64,000 nt of DNA from Pseudomonas sp. N40(2020) (GCF_014472415.1 NZ_JACSZV010000003.1:186001-250000); one strand, 5' to 3'. Shown: positions 12,973 to 22,619, numbered from the stretch's first letter. The notes: generated by a model from the letters alone, not told the origin. Program-made: numbers and translations.

Positions 12973-13004
12973 TGTGGATAACCTCATCGTCGAGGTTATC
13001 CACA
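12973..13004. promoter_or_regulatory. Perfect 13-bp inverted repeat made of two facing DnaA boxes
   Basis: The arms TGTGGATAACCTC and GAGGTTATCCACA are perfect complements around a six-base loop ATCGTC. Each arm ends in a complete DnaA box (12973-12981 on the minus strand, 12996-13004 on the plus strand). It lies between lpxL and the PilZ gene, 24 bp before the PilZ start. There is no T-run, so it is a poor Rho-independent terminator. Confidence 0.7.
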
Positions 13005-13028
13005 ACCGTTCATTCAAGGGCGCAGCAG

Positions 13029-13268
13029 ATGTCCGAACACCGCAAATCGTTTCGCATCAAGATCACCCACGACAGCTTCGGGGAATGCCTCGGGCAGACG
13101 CGCAATCTGACGCCCACCGGGGTGTATGTGCAGCATCGAGGTCTGACGTCATTGCCCAAAGGCGCAGTGGTTTACGGGCAGGTGCAGGGTTTACCCACAG
13201 GCGCGCCGCGAGTGCGGATGGAAGTGGTGACGGTGGATGCCGAAGGTATCGGCCTGCGTTACCTGTAG
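13029..13268 (+). CDS. PilZ domain protein
   Basis: A 79-residue single-domain protein. The c-di-GMP-binding signature is visible: RKSFR at residues 5-9 (RxxxR) and NLTPTGVYV near residue 26, in place of the usual (D/N)xSxxG with Thr-Pro-Thr-Gly. It probably binds c-di-GMP and acts through an unknown partner. It stands alone between lpxL and a convergent TPR gene whose stop lies one base beyond its own. Confidence 0.85.
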   Translation: MSEHRKSFRIKITHDSFGECLGQTRNLTPTGVYVQHRGLTSLPKGAVVYGQVQGLPTGAPRVRMEVVTVDAEGIGLRYL

Positions 13269-13269
13269 A

Positions 13270-13584
13270 TTATTGCGCCTGACGATCGAGCTTCTTCAGA
13301 AACACCGCCATTTCCTTTTCGGCCTGCTTGTCGCCATGGGCGCGGGCCGCTTCCAGACCCTGTTCCCATGCCTGCCGCGCAGCGGCGTGATCACCCTGCG
13401 CCAGTTGCGCCTTGCCCAACAGCTTCCACGCTGCCGAATACTTCGGATCGAAACCGACACAGCGCTGAAAATGCTCGGCCGCCTTGGCGTTTTCGCCAAA
13501 ATCCAGATAACCCTTGCCGAGGCCGAAGCGCAGCAGGGAGTTATCCACACCCTTGGCGAGCATTTTTTCCAGGGAATCGAGCAT
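13270..13584 (-). CDS. Small tetratricopeptide (TPR) repeat protein
   Basis: A 104-residue helical protein with two clear TPR units, for example LRFGLGKGYLDFGENAKAAEHF and AAWKLLGKAQLAQGDHAAARQAWEQGL (given here in part). Such proteins usually act as protein-protein adaptors; no enzyme motif is seen. I take the ATG at 13584, which has GAGG nine bases upstream; an in-frame GTG three codons further up sits on that ribosome site and is unlikely. It is convergent with the PilZ gene, with no intergenic space. A DnaA box lies inside it. Confidence 0.82.
   Translation of the reverse strand: MLDSLEKMLAKGVDNSLLRFGLGKGYLDFGENAKAAEHFQRCVGFDPKYSAAWKLLGKAQLAQGDHAAARQAWEQGLEAARAHGDKQAEKEMAVFLKKLDRQAQ
13541..13549 (+). 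promoter_or_regulatory. DnaA box inside the TPR gene
   Basis: Perfect TTATCCACA within the 5' part of the TPR coding region. Confidence 0.45.
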
Positions 13585-13604
13585 TTTTTGCACCCTCGTT
13601 TCAG

Positions 13605-13713
13605 TGATCGTTCCCGCGCTCCGCGTGGGAATGCCTCAATGGACGCTCTGCGTCCGCTCTTGGGACGCAGAGCGTCCTGGGCTGCGTTCCCACGCAGAGA
13701 GTGGGAACGATCA
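13605..13713. repeat. REP-like palindromic element, copy A
   Basis: Outer arms TGATCGTTCCC and GGGAACGATCA enclose an inner inverted repeat GGACGCTCTGCGTCC / GGACGCAGAGCGTCC. The same design recurs at 30852-30963, so this is a dispersed repeat. It fills the gap between the TPR gene and trkA and may end or stabilise either transcript. Confidence 0.9.
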
Positions 13714-13716
13714 ACC

Positions 13717-15093
13717 TCAGAAGAAGCTCAACCCCACATGAAACAGCTTCTCCACATCGCGAATATGCTTTTTATCCACAAGGAACAGAATCACATGGTC
13801 ACCCGCTTCGATCACTGTGTCGTCGTGGGCGATGATTACCTGTTCATTGCGAATGACCGCGCCGATGGTGGTGCCTGGTGGCAGGCCGATCTTCTCGATG
13901 GGCTTGCCGATCACCTTGCTCGATTTCGCGTCACCGTGGGCAATCGCCTCGATGGCCTCTGCAGCGCCACGGCGCAGTGAGTGCACGCTGACGATATCGC
14001 CACGGCGCACGTGCGCCAGCAAGGTGCCGATGGTAGCCAGCTGCGGGCTGATGGCGATGTCGATGTCGCCGCCCTGAATCAGGTCGACGTAAGCCGGGTT
14101 GTTGATGATGGTCATCACCTTCTTCGCCCCCAGCCGTTTGGCCAGCAGCGACGACATGATGTTGGCTTCGTCATCGTTGGTCAGCGCAAGGAAGATATCG
14201 GCGTCGGCGATGTTCTCTTCCAGCAGCAAGTCGCGGTCCGACGCACTGCCCTGCAATACCACGGTGCTGTCGAGGGTGTCGGAGAGATAGCGGCACCGTG
14301 CCGGGTTCATCTCGATGATCTTCACCTGATAACGGCTTTCGATGGCCTCGGCCAGACGCTCGCCGATCTGCCCGCCGCCAGCAATGACGATGCGTTTGTA
14401 GGTTTCGTCGAGACGGCGCATTTCGCTCATCACCGCGCGAATATCCTCACGGGCGGCGATGAAGAAGACTTCGTCATCGGCCTCGATCACCGTATCGCCT
14501 TGGGGCAGGATCGGCCGGTCACGGCGGAAAATCGCCGCGACGCGGGTTTCGACGTTCGGCATGTGCTCGCGCAACTGACGCAGTTGCTGGCCCACCAGCG
14601 GCCCGCCGTAATAGGCGCGCACGGCCACCAGTTGTGCCTTGCCTTCGGCGAAGTCGATCACCTGCAAGGCACCGGGATGCTGGATCAGGCGCTTGATGTA
14701 GTTGGTGACCACCTGCTCGGGGCTGATCAGCACGTCGACCGGAATCGCTTCGTTCTGGAACAGCTGCTCTTCGCGGTTGAGATAGGAGGCTTCGCGCACC
14801 CGGGCGATCTTGGTCGGGGTATGGAACAGCGTGTGCGCAACCTGACAGGCGACCATGTTGGTTTCGTCGCTGTTGGTCACCGCCACCAGCATGTCGGCGT
14901 CGTCGGCGCCGGCCTGACGCAGCACCGACGGCAGCGAGCCACGGCCCTGCACGGTGCGGATGTCGAGGCGGTCGCCGAGGTCGCGCAAGCGCTCGCTGTC
15001 AGTGTCGACCACCGTGATGTCGTTGGCTTCGCTCGCCAAGTGTTCGGCCAGCGAACCGCCGACCTGCCCTGCACCGAGGATGATGATTTTCAT
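13717..15093 (-). CDS. trkA: Trk system potassium uptake regulatory protein TrkA
   Basis: A 458-residue peripheral membrane protein that gates the TrkH/TrkG potassium channel through NAD(H)/ATP binding. It consists of two tandem RCK units: the first Rossmann motif [13 protein letters not shown] begins at residue 7, the second [14 protein letters not shown] near residue 234, each followed by a TrkA-C domain. Length is normal. It is the last gene of the minus-strand run fmt-rsmB-trkA, 22 bp after rsmB. A partner trkH is not in the window. Confidence 0.96.
   Translation of the reverse strand: MKIIILGAGQVGGSLAEHLASEANDITVVDTDSERLRDLGDRLDIRTVQGRGSLPSVLRQAGADDADMLVAVTNSDETNMVACQVAHTLFHTPTKIARVREASYLNREEQLFQNEAIPVDVLISPEQVVTNYIKRLIQHPGALQVIDFAEGKAQLVAVRAYYGGPLVGQQLRQLREHMPNVETRVAAIFRRDRPILPQGDTVIEADDEVFFIAAREDIRAVMSEMRRLDETYKRIVIAGGGQIGERLAEAIESRYQVKIIEMNPARCRYLSDTLDSTVVLQGSASDRDLLLEENIADADIFLALTNDDEANIMSSLLAKRLGAKKVMTIINNPAYVDLIQGGDIDIAISPQLATIGTLLAHVRRGDIVSVHSLRRGAAEAIEAIAHGDAKSSKVIGKPIEKIGLPPGTTIGAVIRNEQVIIAHDDTVIEAGDHVILFLVDKKHIRDVEKLFHVGLSFF
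13772..13780 (+). promoter_or_regulatory. DnaA box at the 3' end of trkA
   Basis: Perfect TTATCCACA within the last codons of trkA, 230 bp from the box in the TPR gene. Confidence 0.45.
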
Positions 15094-15115
15094 CCAGTCA
15101 CTCCGTTGAATCCGT

Positions 15116-16426
15116 TTAGCCGCGCGCGGCAGCGATCTTGATCAGCTTGGCGTAGTAGAACCCGTCGTGCCCGCCCTGCTGGGCCAGCAATTGGCGACCA
15201 TGGGGCTGCTTGATCCCGGCGGTGATTGCCAAGTCCAGCTCCCGTGCGCCCGGCGTGCGCTCAAGGAACGCGGCAATCACTTCGGTGTTCTCGGTCGGCA
15301 AAGTCGAGCAGGTGGCGTAAAGCAGGATGCCGCCCACTTCGAGGGTTTTCCACATCGCGTCGAGCAACTCGCCTTGCAGCTGCGCGAGGGCGGCGATGTC
15401 GTCGGCCTGGCGGGTCAGCTTGATGTCCGGGTGGCGGCGGATGACGCCGGTGGCCGAGCACGGCGCGTCGAGCAAGATGCGCTGGAACGGCTTGCCGTCC
15501 CACCATTTGTCGATGTCACGACCGTCGGCGGCGATCAGTTCGGCGCTCAGGCCCAGACGCTCGAGGTTTTCTTTCACTCGAACCAGACGCTTGGCTTCCA
15601 GATCCACCGCCACCACGCCGGCCAGCGCCGGTTCGGCTTCGAGGATGTGGCAGGTCTTGCCGCCCGGTGCGCAGCAGGCGTCGAGCACCCGCTGCCCTGG
15701 CGCTAGATCCAGCAGATCGGCGGCCAGTTGCGCGGCTTCGTCCTGCACGCTGATCCAGCCCTCGGCGAACCCCGGCAGGCTGCGCACATCGGCGGCGGCT
15801 TCGAGGATGATGCCGTCGCGACTGTAAATGCATGGTGTTGCGGATATGCCGGCCTCGGTCAGCAGACCGAGGTAGGCGTCGCGGCTTTGATGGCGGCGGT
15901 TGACCCGCAGGATCATCGGCGGATGCGCGTTGTTGGCTGCGCAGATGGCTTCCCATTGCTCAGGCCAAAAGGCCTTGAGGGATTTTTGCAGCCAGCGCGG
16001 GTGAGCGGTGCGCACCACCGGATCGCGCTCCAGCTCGGCGAAAATCGTTTCGCTTTCGCGCTGGGCATTGCGCAGCACAGCGTTGAGCAGGCCCTTGGCC
16101 CAAGGCTTTTTCAGCTTGTCGGCGCAACCCACGGTTTCACCGATGGCGGCGTGGGCCGGCACGCGGGTGTAAAGCAATTGGTAGAGCCCGACCAGCAGCA
16201 GCGCCTCGACATCGGCGTCGGCAGCCTTGAACGGCTTCTGCAGGAGCTTTTCCGCCAGCGCCGACAGGCGCGGCTGCCAGCGTGCGGTGCCGAACGCCAG
16301 ATCCTGAGTGAAGCCGCGATCGCGATCCTCAACCTTGTCCAGTTGTGTCGGCAGAGAGCTGTTGAGTGAGGCTTTGCCGCTGAGTACGGCGGCGAGTGCC
16401 TTGGCGGCGGCCAGACGCGGGTTCAT
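15116..16426 (-). CDS. rsmB: 16S rRNA (cytosine-967-C5)-methyltransferase
   Basis: A 436-residue SAM-dependent enzyme that methylates C967 of 16S rRNA. An N-terminal NusB-like RNA-binding domain (about 1-140) precedes the Rossmann methyltransferase domain. Motif I is [13 protein letters not shown], and the two catalytic cysteines are in [15 protein letters not shown] and [14 protein letters not shown]. It overlaps fmt by 4 bp at its start, the arrangement seen in many gammaproteobacteria. Confidence 0.96.
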   Translation of the reverse strand: MNPRLAAAKALAAVLSGKASLNSSLPTQLDKVEDRDRGFTQDLAFGTARWQPRLSALAEKLLQKPFKAADADVEALLLVGLYQLLYTRVPAHAAIGETVGCADKLKKPWAKGLLNAVLRNAQRESETIFAELERDPVVRTAHPRWLQKSLKAFWPEQWEAICAANNAHPPMILRVNRRHQSRDAYLGLLTEAGISATPCIYSRDGIILEAAADVRSLPGFAEGWISVQDEAAQLAADLLDLAPGQRVLDACCAPGGKTCHILEAEPALAGVVAVDLEAKRLVRVKENLERLGLSAELIAADGRDIDKWWDGKPFQRILLDAPCSATGVIRRHPDIKLTRQADDIAALAQLQGELLDAMWKTLEVGGILLYATCSTLPTENTEVIAAFLERTPGARELDLAITAGIKQPHGRQLLAQQGGHDGFYYAKLIKIAAARG

Positions 16427-17382
16427 TGTGCGTCCACCACTGCGCCGAGCACGGTGCCGACGGCGAATTTCTCACGACGGCTGTTGAACAGGTCACTGAA
16501 GTTCAGCGACTTGCCGCCGGGCAATTGCAGGCGTGTCAGGCACAGCGCCTGCTCGCCGCACGCTACGATCAGGCCGTCCTTGCTGGCGCTGAGGATGGTA
16601 CCGGGTGCGCCGTTGCCTTCGGCGAGATTGGCCGCCAGCACTTTCAGCGCTTCGCCATTGAGCGTGCTGTGGGTAATCGGCCATGGATTGAACGCGCGAA
16701 CCAGACGTTCCAGCTCAACGGCTGGGCGGCTCCAGTCGATGCGCGCCTCATCCTTGTTCAGTTTGTGCGCGTAGGTGGCGAGTTCGTCGTTCTGCACTTC
16801 GCCCTCCAGCGTTCCGGCAGCCAGACCGGCAATCGCCTGCACCACGGCTGGCGGGCCCATTTCGGCGAGACGGTCGTGGAGACTGCCGCCGGTGTCGTCG
16901 GCGCTGATCGGCGTAACGACTTTGAGCAGCATCGGCCCGGTGTCGAGGCCCGCTTCCATGCGCATCACAGTCACGCCGCTTTCGGCATCGCCCGCTTCGA
17001 CGGCGCGCTGGATCGGCGCCGCACCGCGCCAGCGTGGCAGCAACGAGGCATGGCTGTTGATGCAGCCCAGACGCGGAATATCCAGCACCACTTGCGGCAG
17101 GATCAGGCCGTAGGCAACCACGACCATCAAGTCCGGCTTCAGCGCGGCGAGTTCAGTCTGAGCGTCAGCGTTGCGCAAAGTCGGCGGCTGCAACACCTGG
17201 ATATTATTTTCCAGCGCCAGCTGTTTAACCGGGCTCGGCATCAGTTTTTGTCCGCGACCGGCCGGACGATCCGGTTGGGTGTAGACCGCAACGATCTCGT
17301 AAGGGCTGCTCAGCAGGGCCTTGAGGTGTTCGGCAGCGAATTCCGGGGTGCCGGCAAAAACGATGCGCAGTGGCTCAGTCAT
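16423..17382 (-). CDS. fmt: Methionyl-tRNA formyltransferase
   Basis: A 319-residue enzyme that formylates initiator Met-tRNA using 10-formyl-tetrahydrofolate. The hydrolase-like core includes [17 protein letters not shown], which carries the catalytic Asn and His, and GLDTGPML with the catalytic Asp. The C-terminal OB-like tRNA-binding domain follows. It is the first gene of the fmt-rsmB-trkA run and lies 56 bp after def, with a terminator-like hairpin between. Confidence 0.97.
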   Translation of the reverse strand: MTEPLRIVFAGTPEFAAEHLKALLSSPYEIVAVYTQPDRPAGRGQKLMPSPVKQLALENNIQVLQPPTLRNADAQTELAALKPDLMVVVAYGLILPQVVLDIPRLGCINSHASLLPRWRGAAPIQRAVEAGDAESGVTVMRMEAGLDTGPMLLKVVTPISADDTGGSLHDRLAEMGPPAVVQAIAGLAAGTLEGEVQNDELATYAHKLNKDEARIDWSRPAVELERLVRAFNPWPITHSTLNGEALKVLAANLAEGNGAPGTILSASKDGLIVACGEQALCLTRLQLPGGKSLNFSDLFNSRREKFAVGTVLGAVVDAQ

Positions 17383-17398
17383 GAAGGAGTCTCATAAA

Positions 17399-17427
17399 AA
17401 GAAAAAGGCTTGCCGCGGCAAGCCTTT
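17399..17427 (-). terminator. Rho-independent terminator between def and fmt
   Basis: Stem AAAGGCTTGCC / GGCAAGCCTTT with a two-base loop (17404-17427). Read on the minus strand it is followed by a T-rich tract, so it would end or attenuate the def transcript just before fmt. Confidence 0.8.
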
Positions 17428-17438
17428 GAAGGAGGGCA

Positions 17439-17945
17439 TCAAGCGTTCTGGCGATGCAGCTTTTCCAGTTTCTTCTTGATCCGGTCGCGTTTGAGCGTGG
17501 ACAGGTAGTCGACGAACAATTTGCCGTTGAGGTGGTCGCATTCGTGCTGGATGCACACCGCGAGCAGGCCTTCGGCGATCAGTTCATAGGGCTTGCCGTC
17601 GCGGTCCAGCGCCTTGATCTTGACCTTTTGCGGGCGGTCGACGTTTTCGTAGAAACCCGGCACCGAGAGGCAGCCTTCCTGGTACTGATCCATTTCGTCA
17701 GTCAGCGATTCGAACTCGGGGTTGATGAACACCCGTGGCTCGGTGCGGTCTTCGGAAAGGTCCATCACGACGATACGTTTGTGCACGTTGACCTGGGTCG
17801 CGGCGAGGCCGATGCCCGGCGCTTCATACATTGTTTCAAACATGTCATCGACCAACTGACGCACTTCGGCGTCCACTACAGCCACAGGCTTGGCGATAGT
17901 ACGCAGACGCGGGTCCGGAAATTCGAGGATGTTTAAAATGGCCAT
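17439..17945 (-). CDS. def: Peptide deformylase
   Basis: A 168-residue metal-dependent enzyme that removes the N-formyl group from new proteins. All three family motifs are intact: [18 protein letters not shown] and QHECDHLNG, which supply the Gln, the metal-binding Cys and the two metal-binding His plus catalytic Glu. The open frame extends to 18101, but the ATG at 17945 gives the expected [15 protein letters not shown] start. It is divergent from the LysM gene. Confidence 0.97.
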   Translation of the reverse strand: MAILNILEFPDPRLRTIAKPVAVVDAEVRQLVDDMFETMYEAPGIGLAATQVNVHKRIVVMDLSEDRTEPRVFINPEFESLTDEMDQYQEGCLSVPGFYENVDRPQKVKIKALDRDGKPYELIAEGLLAVCIQHECDHLNGKLFVDYLSTLKRDRIKKKLEKLHRQNA

Positions 17946-18104
17946 AGGCTGATTGCTGCACGTATTGAGTAAAGTCGGATCGATGGCCTGGCAGGTCCGA
18001 AGATGCAGGCTACCGTTGTGAAGCGTAGCTTCTGCATTTGGCAGAAGCGAGCCACGGGGGCTCTGACGGTTCACGCGAACGCACATGATAAAGGGATTCA
18101 CTGC

Positions 18105-19130
18105 ATGAGGAAAACACTACTCGCCCTGCTGCTGTTGGCCTCGGCCGGCGCGGTGCAAGGGCAAGTGCAACTCAGGGATGGTTTTCCGCAGCAATACACG
18201 GTCGTTTCGGGGGATACACTCTGGGATATTTCCGGAAAATACCTGCGCGAGCCTTGGCAATGGCCACAACTGTGGCGGGCCAACCCGCAGATCGAAAACC
18301 CCAATCTGATCTATCCCGGCGACACGCTGACGCTCAGTTACGTCAACGGCCAGCCGCGCCTGACCCTCAATCGCGGCGAGTCGCGCGGCACCATCAAGCT
18401 CTCGCCACGCATTCGTACCAGCCCGGTGGCTGAGGCGATTCCGAGTATTCCGCTGAAATCGATCAACAGCTTTCTGCTGAGCAACCGCATCGTCGACAAG
18501 GTCGAGGATTTCGACAAGGCGCCCTACATCGTCGCCGGTGACGCGGAACGCGTGCTCAGCGGCACCGGCGACCGGATCTTTGCCCGTGGCCATTTCGATC
18601 CGAATCAACCGGTCTACGGGATCTTCCGTCAGGGCAAGGTCTATACCGATCCGCAAACCAAGGAATTTCTGGGGATCAACGCCGACGACATTGGCGGCGG
18701 TGAAATCGTTGCCACCGAAGACGACGTTGCCACCCTCGCCCTGCAGCGCACCACCCAGGAAGTGCGCCTCGGCGACCGCTTGTTCAGCGGCGAAGAGCGC
18801 TCGATCAATTCGACCTTCATGCCCAGTGCTCCGACCACCGACATCAATGGCCTGATCATCGATGTCCCACGCGGCGTCACGCAGATCGGTGCGATGGACG
18901 TGGTTACGTTGAACAAGGGCAAACGCGACGGCTTGGCCGAAGGCAATGTGTTGGTGGTGATGAAAACCGGTGAAACCGTGCGCGACCGGGTGACCGGCCA
19001 ACCACTTAAGATCCCCGACGAACGGGCCGGGCTGCTGATGGTTTTTCGCACCTACGACAAACTCAGCTACGGCTTGGTCCTCAACGCTTCACGCTCGCTG
19101 GCGGTGCTCGACAAGGTGCGAAATCCGTAA
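18105..19130 (+). CDS. Secreted LysM peptidoglycan-binding protein
   Basis: A 341-residue exported protein. Residues 1-20 form a signal peptide ending near GAVQG. A LysM domain follows (about 28-80) with [17 protein letters not shown] and [11 protein letters not shown]; the rest is a conserved region without a named enzyme motif. It probably binds cell-wall glycan in the periplasm. The same gene lies between def and dprA in P. aeruginosa. I chose the ATG at 18105 because the extra upstream codons from 18003 do not resemble a signal peptide. Confidence 0.9.
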   Translation: MRKTLLALLLLASAGAVQGQVQLRDGFPQQYTVVSGDTLWDISGKYLREPWQWPQLWRANPQIENPNLIYPGDTLTLSYVNGQPRLTLNRGESRGTIKLSPRIRTSPVAEAIPSIPLKSINSFLLSNRIVDKVEDFDKAPYIVAGDAERVLSGTGDRIFARGHFDPNQPVYGIFRQGKVYTDPQTKEFLGINADDIGGGEIVATEDDVATLALQRTTQEVRLGDRLFSGEERSINSTFMPSAPTTDINGLIIDVPRGVTQIGAMDVVTLNKGKRDGLAEGNVLVVMKTGETVRDRVTGQPLKIPDERAGLLMVFRTYDKLSYGLVLNASRSLAVLDKVRNP

Positions 19131-19156
19131 GCGTGCTTAACAAGTTACCAACAGAG

Positions 19157-19165
19157 TTATCCACA
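19157..19165 (+). promoter_or_regulatory. DnaA box upstream of dprA
   Basis: Perfect TTATCCACA in the 80-bp gap between the LysM gene and dprA, 46 bp before the dprA start; here it could overlap the promoter. Confidence 0.5.
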
Positions 19166-19210
19166 GCTTGTTCCGAATAGTTCGGGGCTTATAACGATCA
19201 AGGATGATCC

Positions 19211-20311
19211 ATGACGCTGTCTGTCTATACGCCGGTTTCCCCTGCGGAACTGGAAGCGCGCCTGCGCCTGCATCGCTTGCCGGACATCGGTCCGAAGCGG
19301 TTTCTGAAATTGCTCGAAGCCTTTGGCTCGGCATCCAAAGCCATCAGCGCGCCGGCCAGCGCCTGGCGCTCGCTGGGTTTGCCAGCGGCGTGTGCCGAGG
19401 CACGGCGCTGTCCCGACGTGCGCGACGGCGCCAGCCATGCAATGCGCTGGCTAGAGCGTCCGGGTCAGCATTTGTTGATGTGGGATCAAGCGGACTATCC
19501 GGCATTGTTGGCGCAGATTCCCGACCCTCCGCCGCTGTTATTCGTGGCGGGTGACCCCCTGATTCTCGAGAGGCCGCAGCTGGCGATGGTCGGCAGCCGT
19601 CGCGCTTCACGTCCGGGAATGGACACCGCCGCCGCATTTTCCCGCAGCCTGGCCGGGGCCGGTTTTGTCATCACCAGTGGCTTGGCGCTGGGCATTGATG
19701 CGGCTGCGCATCAAGCGGCGCTGGATGTTGGCGGGCTGACGGTCGGAGTGTTGGGCACGGGTCTGGAAAACTTTTATCCACAGCGCAATCGGCGGCTGGC
19801 CGACGCGATGATTGCCTCCGGCAGTGCGGTGCTTTCGGAGTTTCCGCTGGATGCCGGCCCCAGCGCGAGCAACTTCCCGCGACGCAACCGGATCATCAGC
19901 GGTTTATCCCTTGGCGTGCTGGTGGTCGAGGCCAGCGTCGCCAGTGGTTCGCTGATCACTGCACGGCTGGCGGCGGAACAAGGGCGCGAGGTGTATGCAA
20001 TCCCTGGCTCGATCCATCATCCCGGTGCGCGCGGTTGTCACCAGTTGATTCGCGACGGCGCGGTGTTGGTGGAAACCATCGAACACATTCTCGAAGCCCT
20101 GCGTGGCTGGCAGCAGGTGCCGTTATCCACAGGCACACCGCAAGCGGATCATCCCTTACTTGCCCTGCTCCACGCCGCGCCGCATACCAGTTACGCCTTG
20201 GCCGACAGCTGCGGCTGGGCCTTGCCCAAAGTGCTGGCGGCGCTGACCGAACTGGAAATGGACGGCCATGCGGTGTGCGAAAACGGCCGCTGGTTTGCGC
20301 GTGTGAGCTAG
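19211..20311 (+). CDS. dprA: DNA-processing protein DprA (Smf)
   Basis: A 366-residue protein that binds incoming single-stranded DNA and loads RecA during natural transformation. The N-terminal region has a helix-hairpin-helix-like segment (LHRLPDIGPKRFLKLLEAFG). The Rossmann-like core carries MVGSRRASRPG, SGLALGIDAAAHQAAL, LGTGLENFYPQRN, FPRRNRIISGLS and ASGSLITARLAAEQGREVYAIPG, all DprA signatures. A short winged-helix-like C terminus ends the protein. It has two DnaA boxes in its coding region. Confidence 0.96.
   Translation: MTLSVYTPVSPAELEARLRLHRLPDIGPKRFLKLLEAFGSASKAISAPASAWRSLGLPAACAEARRCPDVRDGASHAMRWLERPGQHLLMWDQADYPALLAQIPDPPPLLFVAGDPLILERPQLAMVGSRRASRPGMDTAAAFSRSLAGAGFVITSGLALGIDAAAHQAALDVGGLTVGVLGTGLENFYPQRNRRLADAMIASGSAVLSEFPLDAGPSASNFPRRNRIISGLSLGVLVVEASVASGSLITARLAAEQGREVYAIPGSIHHPGARGCHQLIRDGAVLVETIEHILEALRGWQQVPLSTGTPQADHPLLALLHAAPHTSYALADSCGWALPKVLAALTELEMDGHAVCENGRWFARVS
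19774..19782 (+). promoter_or_regulatory. DnaA box inside dprA (first)
   Basis: Perfect TTATCCACA within the codons for the conserved NFYPQRN segment. Confidence 0.45.
20123..20131 (+). promoter_or_regulatory. DnaA box inside dprA (second)
   Basis: Perfect TTATCCACA near the 3' end of dprA. Confidence 0.45.
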
Positions 20312-20366
20312 GTTTTACAAGGAAGATCGGTAAACTGCGCGAAACCTGTTTGCGGAGAGTTTTTTC

Positions 20367-20924
20367 ATGGTCAACAGTTGGCGTGTGCAACAAGCCGCGC
20401 GAGAGATTCGCGCCGGGGCGGTGATTGCCTATCCAACCGAAGCCGTCTGGGGGCTGGGTTGCGACCCGTGGAATGAAGAAGCGGTGGATCGGTTGCTGGC
20501 GATCAAGAATCGCTCGGTCGACAAGGGCCTGATTCTGGTTGCCGACAACATTCGCCAGTTCGATTTCTTGTTCGAAGACTTCCCGCAAGAGTGGATCGAC
20601 CGTATGGCCAGCACCTGGCCTGGGCCGAATACCTGGCTGGTGCCGCATCAGAATCTGCTGCCGGAGTGGGTCACTGGGGTGCATGACACAGTGGCGCTGC
20701 GCGTCAGCGATCATCCTCAAGTGCGTGACTTGTGCTCGATGGTCGGTCCGTTGATTTCGACCTCAGCCAATCCACAAGGCCGTCCGGCAGCGCGCACACG
20801 GTTGCGGGTCGAGCAGTATTTCCGCGGGCAGATCGATCTGGTGCTGGGTGGGGAGTTGGGTGGGCGCAAGAACCCCAGCGTCATCCGTGATCTGGCCTCC
20901 GGCAACGTTATTCGTCCCGACTGA
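20367..20924 (+). CDS. tsaC: L-threonylcarbamoyladenylate synthase (TsaC/YrdC family)
   Basis: A 185-residue enzyme that makes threonylcarbamoyl-AMP from threonine, bicarbonate and ATP, the first step of t6A synthesis at tRNA position 37. Family sequence is clear: [47 protein letters not shown] and [12 protein letters not shown]. The small size matches TsaC rather than the longer Sua5. In the PAO1 order I remember, qor follows directly; here the five-gene cassette at 21197-26267 intervenes. Confidence 0.95.
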   Translation: MVNSWRVQQAAREIRAGAVIAYPTEAVWGLGCDPWNEEAVDRLLAIKNRSVDKGLILVADNIRQFDFLFEDFPQEWIDRMASTWPGPNTWLVPHQNLLPEWVTGVHDTVALRVSDHPQVRDLCSMVGPLISTSANPQGRPAARTRLRVEQYFRGQIDLVLGGELGGRKNPSVIRDLASGNVIRPD

Positions 20925-20948
20925 CGTCACTCCTGACTTCATTTATTG

Positions 20949-20980
20949 AGTACTTCTCGGCTTTTATGGCGAGAAGTACT
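20949..20980 (+). terminator. Hairpin after tsaC, probable terminator
   Basis: Perfect 11-bp arms AGTACTTCTCG / CGAGAAGTACT with a ten-base loop, 25 bp past the tsaC stop and followed by a short T4. The T-run is weak. Confidence 0.65.
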
Positions 20981-21196
20981 ACTTTTGCCTGCGATTTATC
21001 CTTCAAACAACGATCAACTTACAACATTCAACTGTTTGTATTTTTCCTTCGTGTGTCAGACCAATCAGTAAGTGCACAGATTCAGTAACTTTTCCCACGT
21101 GATTATCAGAAGTCGCGCAGTGGCGATATTTCCAAAAGCATCCATCATTTCAATGCGCTCAGAAAACTTCGATAAGTTAACGTCTGCGGAGAAAGA
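20981..21196 (+). promoter_or_regulatory. AT-rich leader and presumed promoter region of the five-gene cassette
   Basis: The 216 bp between the tsaC hairpin and the first cassette gene are clearly AT-richer than the flanking core genes. No regulator gene lies nearby, and I cannot place a confident -10/-35 pair or a lux-box-like palindrome. The first gene has GCGGAGAAAG as ribosome binding site. Confidence 0.4.
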
Positions 21197-21865
21197 ATGG
21201 ATACTACGGATTTACAACTAACGGATTATCTGCAGGCACTTCAGGCAACGTTCAAAAGTCGCCATGAAGATTGCCGGGTCGTTATTCTTGAAGCGGGATC
21301 AGATACGCGGGAATTCGAACGGTTTATTGGTCGGCAGTTTCGTCTTCGACTGCAACATTACATGCTGACATCCAGAGCCAGATTGCTTGAAACGAGGCTG
21401 GCGGTGACGGCGCGAAGTACCCACTTTCTGCTGTATCAACACGAGCAGCTGGTGGCGGTATTGAGAGTGACGCCATCGCCGTTCGAATGGGCCTCACTGG
21501 CGCACCAGCATGTTTCTCCCACCGTGATGCTATCGCGCCACGTCGAGTTCAGCCGGTTGATCACTCTCTCGCGAAGCCACCTGGCTGTTCCGGTCAACAG
21601 CCTGCTGGCGGCGGCCACCGAGTGGGCGATCAGGCATGGATATCAAGGCGTCACCGCCCTCTGCCGATCGCCACAACGGCGACTGTTCCAGCGATTCGGC
21701 CTGACCCCTATCACCTCCGACGCCCTTCATATCGAACAACGCGCTCGCGGCGACTACTGGCTGCTGTCAGCGCAATGGCAGCAAATCCTTGCCGCTGTTC
21801 AACACCCTGATCACACCCCCTTCAACACCCCGGAGAACCACGATGAATACGCTCATCAGCTTTGA
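21197..21865 (+). CDS. LuxI/FeeM-like acyltransferase-fold protein (cassette gene 1)
   Basis: A 222-residue soluble protein, product unknown. The layout resembles autoinducer synthases and FeeM-like N-acyl amino acid synthases of the GNAT superfamily: a central strand region (ETRLAVTARSTHFLLYQHEQLVAVLRVTPSPFEW, given here as a landmark near residues 63-95), then HVEFSRLITLSRSH near 115, comparable to the E-S-R-F motif of LuxI, then SLLAAATEWAIRHGYQGVTAL and RRLFQRFGLTPI. Such proteins join a fatty acyl group to an amino acid or to SAM. It is the first of five + strand genes and overlaps the next by 23 bp. Codon use is AT-richer than tsaC. A different GNAT activity is possible. Confidence 0.55.
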   Translation: MDTTDLQLTDYLQALQATFKSRHEDCRVVILEAGSDTREFERFIGRQFRLRLQHYMLTSRARLLETRLAVTARSTHFLLYQHEQLVAVLRVTPSPFEWASLAHQHVSPTVMLSRHVEFSRLITLSRSHLAVPVNSLLAAATEWAIRHGYQGVTALCRSPQRRLFQRFGLTPITSDALHIEQRARGDYWLLSAQWQQILAAVQHPDHTPFNTPENHDEYAHQL

Positions 21866-22577
21866 ACAACAGTTGATCCTGCTTGATAAACGCATCGAAC
21901 AATTGTGGGCCGATATTCTGGATAACTCGCGATTGGTAAAAGCCATACGCGAGGGTAGTGTTACCAAGGCGTTATATGCGATCTACATGATAGAAACCTT
22001 TCACTACACTGCCCACAATGCGCGAAATCAGGGATTGGTGGGTGTGCGCCATGCCGATAATCCGGTTTATGCAAAGTTCTGTTTTGAACATGCGGCGCAA
22101 GAAGTTGGCCATGAGAAAATGGCACTGCATGATGTCATGAGTCTTGGCCTGAAAAATGAAAAGTTCGAGATCCCGTCTGCGATTCCGGCAACCGAAGTAC
22201 TGATTGCTTATTTGTATTGGATATCCTTTACCGGTAATCCACTACAACGCTTGGGATACAGTTATTGGGCAGAAAATGCCTATCAATTCATCACCCCGTT
22301 GATCAATAACCTGAGCGAAATCCTGGCGCTAAAACCGGCTCAGTTGACGTTCTTCGTTGCGCATTCCGACATCGATGTCGAGCACTTCAATGAAATCAAA
22401 CTCATCCTGCAGCGTACTTGCAAAAATCAGCACGACTGGGATGCCATTGCCAATGTAATGGAAACCAGCTTGCGGCTGACCGGCAACATGCTCGAAGCCG
22501 TTTATGAGCAGTATGAGGCCTGGCAAAACGGCCATGCGCCCCGTTATGACTTCCTCCATGCCCTGGATAACTCATGA
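21843..22577 (+). CDS. Haem-oxygenase-like (TenA/PqqC-fold) probable diiron oxidase (cassette gene 2)
   Basis: A 244-residue, mostly helical protein of the iron-containing redox enzyme group. Likely metal ligands are arranged in helices as in haem-oxygenase-like diiron oxidases: ETFHYTAHNARNQ near residue 55, HAAQEVGHEKMALHD near 85, and AHSDIDVEHFNEI near 180. Characterised relatives such as UndA, BesC and SznF oxidise fatty acids, amino acids or guanidines. The frame is open upstream to 21789, but the ATG at 21843 is preceded by CGGAG and gives a compact N terminus MNTLISFEQQLI. It is the AT-richest gene of the cassette. The substrate is unknown. Confidence 0.7.
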   Translation: MNTLISFEQQLILLDKRIEQLWADILDNSRLVKAIREGSVTKALYAIYMIETFHYTAHNARNQGLVGVRHADNPVYAKFCFEHAAQEVGHEKMALHDVMSLGLKNEKFEIPSAIPATEVLIAYLYWISFTGNPLQRLGYSYWAENAYQFITPLINNLSEILALKPAQLTFFVAHSDIDVEHFNEIKLILQRTCKNQHDWDAIANVMETSLRLTGNMLEAVYEQYEAWQNGHAPRYDFLHALDNS

Positions 22578-22619
22578 AGACTTCACGTCGAGTGTCAGAA
22601 CCGAGGGAAGGAGGCAGGC

